From an uncultured Verrucomicrobiales bacterium (GTDB taxonomy: Bacteria; Verrucomicrobiota; Verrucomicrobiia; Verrucomicrobiales; DEV007), in the NCBI GenBank assembly GCA_937922595.1, contig CALAIY010000014.1, positions 1 through 46,819 of the forward strand: a DNA stretch of 46,819 bases. Reading direction: 5' to 3'. The translations under genes were made by a program, and so were the position numbers. The notes under the pieces are model-generated. The model was given only the letters and a program-made list of their open reading frames with translations. It was not told the origin of the DNA and made no database searches. Shown here in pieces: positions 41,542 to 46,819 of the stretch; position 1 is the stretch's first letter; each line of letters begins with the position of its first letter.

Positions 41542-43122
41542 ATGCCTCAACGCCGCCGTCGCGAAACAAACAAACAGCGCTATTCCGTCGATGAGATGAT
41601 GGAGATCGCCCGCGATACCCAGTCATCAAAAGACGGAAAATCGCGTCGCCGCAGAAGCTCGCAACCGGTCGAGAAGCGGAAAAGCATCGCCACCAAATTG
41701 CTCATCGGTGGAGTCGCTGCCACCGTTCTCATCGGAGGAGGGCTTTTCATTCTCAATAAGGCCAACGCCCTTCGCTATCGGAACGACAACTTCAAGAAAG
41801 ACGCGCAAGCCACCCTAGCCACTCTCCTCGGCCATGAAATCACCCTTGGAGAAATTGAGGTCAATGGTCAGCAGCTCAAAATGAGCGACGCCCTCATTGG
41901 TGGCTCTGATAGCAGCATTCTCGATGGTGCCCGCCTCCAGACAATCGCAGGAAAGCTCGCTCTCAGTTCACTGCTTGGCGACACCTGGAAATTCGAGACG
42001 ATGGACGCCTACACCATCCAAGCCGAGCTTTCTCGGCCAACCGCAGCCGCGGGGGCGAGCACCTCAGCGCCACTCGAAAAGAAAACCGGTGGCTTCGGCC
42101 TCACCTCCACCCCCGAAGATTTCATCGTCCGCCACGCACGTGGCCGGAAAGTCGATCTCTTTTTCGGGGGAGGGGACACCGGAGACCGCATTATGGGCAC
42201 GCGTTTCGCCGTCGATATGTTTGGCGCGCAGACCGATTTTTCTGGATCAGGCGGCACCCTATTCTGGGAGCGGATGCCTGATCTCTCCGTCGATTCCTTC
42301 TCCGGCGGCATCCGCGATGGCGTCGTCAAGCTCCAGCGCGCCCGTCTCAGTAATGGTAAAGACGATGAAGTGCTCCTCGATGGTGAGATCAGCCTCAAGC
42401 CCGGCGGTCAATCAAAGATCAATGGTGTGATCGAAGGCATGAAGCTCCTTCAGCTCCTTCCTCCATATTGGTCCGAGCGCCTTCAAGGCAGTTTGAGTTC
42501 GAATTTCACCCACACATTCGAAATGAAATCCGGCGCGGAAATACCCGTCGTAAAAGCCAAGGTGAAGATTCGTGATTTCTCGCTTCAGGGCGTTCCTGTC
42601 CTCGATGTTCTCGCGCGCTACACCGCGCAGCCCTCATTCGCCTATATCCAAATGCCAATCATCGAATTGGATGTCGAGATCCGTGGCAGAGAAATCACCA
42701 TCGGAAACCTCGAGGCGCAGCGCCCAGGCCTCGTTAGGCTCGCCGCTGAAATCAAAATTTCCGAAGATGATCTACTCAGTGGCACCATTGATCTCGGCGT
42801 GCCCTCCGCTCAATTCGATAAAATCCGTGGCGGCCGTCCCAGCTTCTTCACCATCAGTGAAGATGGTTACGCCTGGGCAAAAATTAATATCACCGGATCC
42901 GTCGCCGCTCCCATCGATGATCTCACTGAAAAGCTCAATACACTCGTCTACCAGCTCGCCGGAGCCGCAGCACCCCAGCAGCAGCCAGGCGCTCTTCCCG
43001 TCGCAGCCCCCGGTGTTCCTCGTGTATCCTCTCCACCATCCGCGCCTACGTCAGTTCCATCGGAATCCCCAGTAAACGAAGCCCTTGAAGACGCCTTCGA
43101 TCAATTGATCAATCTCCGCTAA
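41542..43122 (+). CDS. AsmA-like single-pass membrane protein
   Basis: A 526-residue protein, 79 bases after the secretin. A very basic N terminus (QRRRRETNKQR, KSRRRRSSQ) precedes one transmembrane helix at about 50-71. The long periplasmic part is beta-rich and includes ATLLGHEITLGEIEV and GVIEGMKLLQLLP, LSGTIDLGVPSAQFDKI, similar to AsmA/DUF748-type proteins that shuttle lipids or support outer-membrane assembly. The C terminus is Pro/Ala-rich and then DAFDQLINLR. Placement after a secretin suggests a shared pathway. Family assignment is tentative. Confidence 0.7.
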   Translation: MPQRRRRETNKQRYSVDEMMEIARDTQSSKDGKSRRRRSSQPVEKRKSIATKLLIGGVAATVLIGGGLFILNKANALRYRNDNFKKDAQATLATLLGHEITLGEIEVNGQQLKMSDALIGGSDSSILDGARLQTIAGKLALSSLLGDTWKFETMDAYTIQAELSRPTAAAGASTSAPLEKKTGGFGLTSTPEDFIVRHARGRKVDLFFGGGDTGDRIMGTRFAVDMFGAQTDFSGSGGTLFWERMPDLSVDSFSGGIRDGVVKLQRARLSNGKDDEVLLDGEISLKPGGQSKINGVIEGMKLLQLLPPYWSERLQGSLSSNFTHTFEMKSGAEIPVVKAKVKIRDFSLQGVPVLDVLARYTAQPSFAYIQMPIIELDVEIRGREITIGNLEAQRPGLVRLAAEIKISEDDLLSGTIDLGVPSAQFDKIRGGRPSFFTISEDGYAWAKINITGSVAAPIDDLTEKLNTLVYQLAGAAAPQQQPGALPVAAPGVPRVSSPPSAPTSVPSESPVNEALEDAFDQLINLR

Positions 43123-43152
43123 GTCTAGCTGAGAAGTGCGCGTCCCGCAGCA

Positions 43153-43353
43153 CTACCCCTCTATCAGCGAGTCACCTGCTTGCATCGAAGCCACCTTCTC
43201 CGCCCCTGCGCGGCAAAGAATCGCCGCAAGCCCGGGAGACAGCCGCACAATCTCCCCCGCCATCTCTCGGAGCAGCATCTCCTGCGAGGTTGAAGGGCGA
43301 TCTTCATGATGAGCGCCGCCGGCGTCATCAAATTCGGGTGTAGGGCGGATCAT
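43153..43353 (-). CDS. Small hypothetical protein
   Basis: A 66-residue acidic protein; ATG 43353. It follows the ribbon-helix-helix-like gene by 35 bases on the same strand and is probably cotranscribed. MLLREMAGEIVRLSPGLAAIL looks helical. No family recognised. It is the less certain of the two. Confidence 0.5.
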   Translation of the reverse strand: MIRPTPEFDDAGGAHHEDRPSTSQEMLLREMAGEIVRLSPGLAAILCRAGAEKVASMQAGDSLIEG

Positions 43354-43388
43354 GGCAGTGTTCGCTTAAGGTGGGGGATAGATGAAAT

Positions 43389-43574
43389 TCAGCGTTCAAG
43401 CTCCTTCGAAGCAAGCAGCTGCTTGATCCTTTCTCCGATCAGCGTGTTTGCCGTCTCCGCAGGATTCTTCCCATACAAACCACCATCAGTGAGCTTCTCG
43501 ATCAGCTCACGGATCTGAGGCGTCACCGAAACGGTGATCTGCACACTTTCCAAACTGTTCTTCGCGCGAGCCAT
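43389..43574 (-). CDS. Small ribbon-helix-helix-like DNA-binding protein
   Basis: A 61-residue protein; ATG 43574. The layout is a beta strand (VQITVSVTPQ), helix (IRELIEKLTDGG), a GLYGKNP turn and a second helix (AETANTLIGERIKQLLASKE), as in CopG/MetJ-type ribbon-helix-helix regulators and antitoxins. It lies at the edge of the accessory region with the 66-residue protein downstream. Probable local regulator or antitoxin. Confidence 0.65.
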   Translation of the reverse strand: MARAKNSLESVQITVSVTPQIRELIEKLTDGGLYGKNPAETANTLIGERIKQLLASKELER

Positions 43575-43835
43575 TAATATCCCATAATAATGCCATTCTT
43601 ATCTGAAACAACATTATTCGCAAAAAAGAATCCCGACTCAGCGAAACGCACCTCAGGCCGCTCTAGGTTGGTGGCACCGGTCACCTCGCTAAATCTCCCA
43701 TTCCCGATGGGGATTACCGGCTTTATGGGTATCGGTTCAGCGGCTGATCACGAGAAGAGTTGCGTAGAGATCGCTCTCAAATCTATTGTTTTCCTTTTGG
43801 TAAGGATTTCAATGCGTGCTGCTTACAAAATACCC

Positions 43836-44470
43836 ACCCCGTACTGAACCGAGAAGACATCGAAAAGCTCCTCGCTGAACCCGACACCCGCGACCCGCTA
43901 GGAATAAGAGACCGAGCCATCCTAGAAACCTTCTACGCCACCGGAGTGCGGCGAAGCGAACTCACCGCCCTAGACGTCGGCGACCTCGACACCGACGGCG
44001 GAAACGGCAGCGGAACCCTCCACGTTCGCAAAGGAAAAGGAGGCAAAGGCCGCACCCTCCCCGTAGGGAAAAACGCCCTCCACTGGCTCAATAAATACCT
44101 CGACGAAGTGCGCGAAAAACTCCTAATCGAAGCCGGAGAAAACGCCCTCTTCATCAGCGGGTACGGAGCAAGAATGAGCCCCGCCTACATAGGAAACTGG
44201 GTAGCGCGCACCGCAAAAAAAGCAGAAGTCAGCAAGCCCGGAAGCTGCCACATGCTGCGCCACAGCTGCGCAACGCACATGCTAGAAGGCGGAGCCGACG
44301 TCCGGCTGGTCCAACAGATGCTCGGCCACGCGAGGCTCGACACCACGGCGATCTACACGGAAGTAGCAATCAGCCACCTGCGCAGCGTCTACGAAGCCTC
44401 GCACCCCAGCGCCGCCGCGCCCGGCGTCCAGGCCGAGCAAAAACCGGACAACCCTAAAAAATCGGGCTAG
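43836..44470 (+). pseudogene. 5'-truncated tyrosine recombinase
   Basis: Encodes about 210 residues of an integrase catalytic domain with all catalytic residues: R in ATGVRRSELTAL, K in VRKGKGGKGR, H-x-x-R in CHMLRHS, H in LGHARLDTT and the Tyr in AIYTEV. The N-terminal core-binding domain (about 90 residues) is missing and no good start codon exists: the frame continues upstream to a TTG at 43760 through sequence unlike protein. It is probably a remnant of a mobile-element integrase that brought in this region. Family is the XerC/D-like type common on plasmids and integrons. It overlaps the antitoxin gene region by its last bases. Confidence 0.8.
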
Positions 44471-44487
44471 TGTCAGAAATGCCAAAC

Positions 44488-44694
44488 ATGTTAAAAGCAA
44501 TCGAGGCGACCATCGATCCAGATGGACACGTCCGGACAGCCGGGCCGCTCCCGATCAACCGCCCCACGAAAGTGATCCTCACACTCGTCATCGATGATGA
44601 TGCCGCTGAGCCCGATCTCGCCCTAGCAAGCGAGCGCGCCCTAGCTACCGACTGGAACCGCGAGGAAGAAGACGAAGCATGGGCAACGTTGTAA
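44488..44694 (+). CDS. Antitoxin of a MazF/PemK-type pair
   Basis: A 68-residue acidic protein; ATG 44488 (MLKAIEATIDPDGHV) is typical of this antitoxin family (DUF2281/AbrB-related type in outline); a GTG at 44470 is a longer alternative. The C terminus is acidic (NREEEDEAWATL). It overlaps the toxin gene by 16 bases. Proposed to bind and neutralise the toxin. Confidence 0.8.
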   Translation: MLKAIEATIDPDGHVRTAGPLPINRPTKVILTLVIDDDAAEPDLALASERALATDWNREEEDEAWATL

Positions 44695-45008
44695 AAGGCC
44701 AGGTCGTCGTCGTCGGGTTCCCGTTCAGCGACCTGAGCCAGACCAAAAAGCGTCCGGCGCTCGTTCTCGCAGAAGTCGAATACGGAGATCTATTGCTGTG
44801 CCAGATCACGAGTAAAACCTACGGCGCGCGCAACGCCGTCGAGATCACAGCAACGGACTTCGCGAGCGGGAGCCTCCCACTGACGAGCTACGCGAGACCA
44901 AGCCGCCTGTTCACGGCGGAACCGTCCCTGGTTCAGAGCACCGCAGGCCAGCTGACCGAGGCGAAGCGCAAAGAGGTGGGAGCCGCTGTCGGTGCAGTCG
45001 TCGCCTAG
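44679..45008 (+). CDS. MazF/PemK family toxin
   Basis: A 109-residue protein with the CcdB/MazF fold: GQVVVVGFPFSDLSQTKKRPALVLA, LLLCQITSKTYG and SYARPSRLFTAEPSLV. MazF homologues are mRNA-cutting endoribonucleases. The ATG at 44679 overlaps the antitoxin, so the pair is cotranscribed and translationally coupled. It sits directly behind the truncated integrase. Confidence 0.9.
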   Translation: MGNVVKGQVVVVGFPFSDLSQTKKRPALVLAEVEYGDLLLCQITSKTYGARNAVEITATDFASGSLPLTSYARPSRLFTAEPSLVQSTAGQLTEAKRKEVGAAVGAVVA

Positions 45009-45072
45009 GCCAGGAGCTGCGGAAAGCCCTTCGCTTTAGCCGCCCAAGCTGCTAGAATACGGGCAGCTAAAA

Positions 45073-45969
45073 ATGGAAGTAGCCCCGCCAGAACAGCGTT
45101 CAGCAAAAACGTACCCCCGCGAAAAAAAGCGCGTCTGGGGAAAAAATCCCCCGCGCCAAAAGTTCGCCTACCAAATCGAGCCGCAAGTCATTGAAGGGCA
45201 ATGGGAAAACGCCCCTAGGTCTACGAAACCCGTATCGGGTGTGCTCTATTACGGCTACCGGTATTACAGCCCGGGGATGGGTAGGTGGATCAATAGGGAT
45301 CCGATTGAGGAACAAGGAGGCATAAACCTCTATGCGATGGTGAGTAACAATACGATCAATCGTATTGATATGTATGGGCTTGCTGAATTTAGCGATTGCT
45401 CTACAGAATCAGTGAGCCTAGCGCCAATATCGAAAGGGTTTAATGTTTTTGGTAAACAAGCAGAAGGCTCTATAACATTTTCGGCAAGTAGGGAAGTTTG
45501 TAAATGCTGTGATGGGGAAAAAGGAGAGTTTATTAAATCTGTTTCAGGAGGTGTAGATGCTTCTCTTGCGTTATCAGCCACTACTGGGCAGCTGCCTGGG
45601 AATATAGGCTGGTATGGGCTTAGATTTAGAGGTTCTTTAGATGGGTCAGGTTCCTTGAACGGTTCAGCTTCTGACTGTTCAGGAGGAATGGAGTATAGTG
45701 TTGATATTACTATTGGTGGTAGTGTGGGCGTAGATGCAGGTGGAGAAGTCAACGCGCATGTTGGGTGGTTTGATATAACAGCAGGTTTAACTGGGAATGG
45801 AACTGTGTCTTTTACAGGTTGGACGCTCAGCTTAGATTGTGATGATGAAAATGGATGTGAAAATCCAACGCTTCAATCAGGTGGTATAGGAGGAAGCATA
45901 GGCTTCACGGCTAGTCTAGGAACCAAAAGTATAAGTAAAAGCTGGGATGCTTCAACGTTACTTAGATGA
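45073..45969 (+). CDS. Orphan Rhs-core tip protein with variable C terminus
   Basis: A 298-residue protein. Residues about 55-105 are the conserved end of an Rhs/YD-repeat core: VLYYGYRYYSPGMGRWINRD, PIEEQGGINLYAMVSNNTINRIDMYGL. The upstream repeats are absent, so this is a displaced tip. After the core, about 190 residues are Gly/Ser/Thr-rich and beta-like with several cysteines (EVCKCCDGE, CENP). This is unusual for an Rhs toxin and matches no toxin I know. AT content rises at the boundary with the tip, a sign of transfer. It overlaps the next gene by 4 bases (ATGA), the usual toxin-immunity layout. Confidence 0.75.
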   Translation: MEVAPPEQRSAKTYPREKKRVWGKNPPRQKFAYQIEPQVIEGQWENAPRSTKPVSGVLYYGYRYYSPGMGRWINRDPIEEQGGINLYAMVSNNTINRIDMYGLAEFSDCSTESVSLAPISKGFNVFGKQAEGSITFSASREVCKCCDGEKGEFIKSVSGGVDASLALSATTGQLPGNIGWYGLRFRGSLDGSGSLNGSASDCSGGMEYSVDITIGGSVGVDAGGEVNAHVGWFDITAGLTGNGTVSFTGWTLSLDCDDENGCENPTLQSGGIGGSIGFTASLGTKSISKSWDASTLLR

Positions 45970-46496
45970 GAATCATACTAGAGAAAGGCTTCAAAGTAGG
46001 AGTCATAAACAAAAAAATTGATGGGTTTATTGATTTCTCAGGAGAGAGAAAATCCTTCTCATACAATTCTAGAGGTATTTTTTCGAAAACTCGAGAACTC
46101 CAGATTGATGGTCAAATAATGGTTTTTTCTGAAGGTAAAACAGGTGTATTAAAAGAAGAGGGAAGAGAATATAATTTTCATGTCAAAAATACTATTTTTG
46201 AAGGATTAATGCTTAAGTCATCAAGTGATAATATAACTTTGACAGCTAGAGGCGTTTTAATTTCACACCCGAATAAGGAGCTTGTTTCGGATTTAATTTT
46301 TAGAACAAATGGATCTACAAAAGGAGAAGTGGCTTATAAATGTGTGATGGATAAGAATAATTTATTTGTGTTTTATACAGAAATACATAGGCGTCATTTT
46401 TCGGTAAATCCTGACAAATTCAAAGCTCCTTGGCAGCTAATCCTTTTTTTTATAATGAGTATAGCTTCAAATACAGGTGGATATAATAGATCTTAA
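45966..46496 (+). CDS. Hypothetical protein, candidate immunity partner of the Rhs tip
   Basis: A 176-residue AT-rich gene with ATG overlapping the previous stop. The product is beta-rich and basic (GFKVGVINKKIDGFIDFSG, ELQIDGQIMVFSEGK), with a hydrophobic C-terminal stretch (PWQLILFFIMSIAS) that may touch the membrane. By position it could be an immunity protein; its beta-rich N-terminal pattern could also be a lipid-binding or tubby-like fold. No family recognised. Confidence 0.55.
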   Translation: MRIILEKGFKVGVINKKIDGFIDFSGERKSFSYNSRGIFSKTRELQIDGQIMVFSEGKTGVLKEEGREYNFHVKNTIFEGLMLKSSSDNITLTARGVLISHPNKELVSDLIFRTNGSTKGEVAYKCVMDKNNLFVFYTEIHRRHFSVNPDKFKAPWQLILFFIMSIASNTGGYNRS

Positions 46497-46819
46497 AATA
46501 AAAGGGTTTCTTTCGTTGATTTGTTGTTGATGAAAGAATAAATGGGCTTAGGACGGAAATTCCGGACACCGTAGATGTGAGGTGGTCGCGATACCGAAGC
46601 CAAAGTCGGCGATGTTTTAGTTTCCAGTTGCAAGGTTTAAACCCACCGTCTTTAGACGGTAAGCTTCAAATACATGCAAAATACATGCATGGCATCCAGT
46701 TGTAAGTGACTGAGGTTGATTGGTGGAGGAAATAATCGCGGGGCGGAATTAGGGTCAGAAGGAGCCCGCCGGTGAGTTGATCCCGCTGCCATTGAGCCCC
46801 CGAGTTGAAGTTGGGCGGC
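46497..46819. other. Gene-free end of window with short hairpin and repeats
   Basis: No gene seen in 323 bases. It has a perfect 6-bp hairpin ACCGTC-TTTA-GACGGT (46645-46660), reminiscent of IS200-type subterminal hairpins, a near-palindrome CGGAAATTCCG around 46556-46566, and two copies of AATACATGC around 46668-46688. It may be the edge of a mobile element continuing outside the window. Confidence 0.35.

Noticed and set aside
43590-43847. Open frame of 85 codons before the truncated recombinase
   Set aside because: Composition does not resemble a core-binding domain or another protein; no start signal or neighbour supports it.
44911-44930. TGTTC...GAAC-like sequence in the MazF-type toxin gene as a LexA box
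   Set aside because: The spacing between half-sites is six bases rather than four and it lies within coding sequence.

Overview
The window looks like chromosomal DNA of a Gram-negative bacterium of the phylum Verrucomicrobiota. The main evidence is a perfect TGTTC-N4-GAACA palindrome just upstream of lexA (as I recall, the LexA operator type described in Verrucomicrobia), a PEP-CTERM protein, a MoxR gene cluster with HEAT-like proteins, a secretin resembling the Akkermansia Amuc_1098 family, and a Lys/Ala-repeat histone-like protein. Diderm envelope genes (lgt, tolB, pal, an LpxL-type acyltransferase, a PagL-type deacylase) fit. The species cannot be named from the sequence alone.

Layout. 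1-6.85 kb: a plus-strand cluster of beta-repeat/HEAT-like secreted proteins, a coiled-coil membrane protein, MoxR ATPase and a single-pass membrane protein. 6.86-8.2 kb: a glycosyltransferase, tRNA-Ser(GCT) with terminator, and a poorly coding stretch. 8.2-12.3 kb (minus): rpoN, mrp and a BON-MscS channel. 12.5-17.6 kb: small secreted proteins, a PEP-CTERM protein, a Ski2-like helicase and XerD. 17.6-22.2 kb: an OB-fold protein, a PagL-like protein, bioF with a D,D-carboxypeptidase, a TPR protein divergent from lexA. 22.2-25.6 kb: a hairpin-rich intergenic region, a DUF420 membrane protein, araB and a HAD phosphatase. 25.7-28.9 kb: a PhnD-like lipoprotein with a hybrid histidine kinase. 28.9-34.0 kb (minus): lgt, tolB, pal, a PTS IIA protein and argS. 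34.1-37.7 kb: a degenerate GxxExxY protein, lipid A acyltransferase, L,D-transpeptidase and ispH. 37.7-43.1 kb: histone-like protein, tRNA-Val(GAC), an SOS-controlled 47-residue protein, a secretin and an AsmA-like protein. 43.1-46.8 kb: an accessory region with a ribbon-helix-helix-like protein, a 5'-truncated tyrosine recombinase, a MazF-type toxin-antitoxin pair and an orphan Rhs tip with an overlapping partner gene.

Most striking item: at 38748-38929 a near-consensus promoter (TTGAAC-N17-TATAAT) carries a LexA-type palindrome inside its spacer and drives, almost without a leader, a 47-residue protein ending in QLELPLF, which matches the beta sliding-clamp binding motif. With lexA under the same type of operator 17 kb away, this suggests an SOS-induced clamp-binding microprotein.

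Other patterns: four convergent gene pairs share overlapping stop codons (CTAG or CTAA); plus-strand G/C skew alternates in blocks of several kb irrespective of gene direction; several enzymes lack expected active-site or metal-binding residues.
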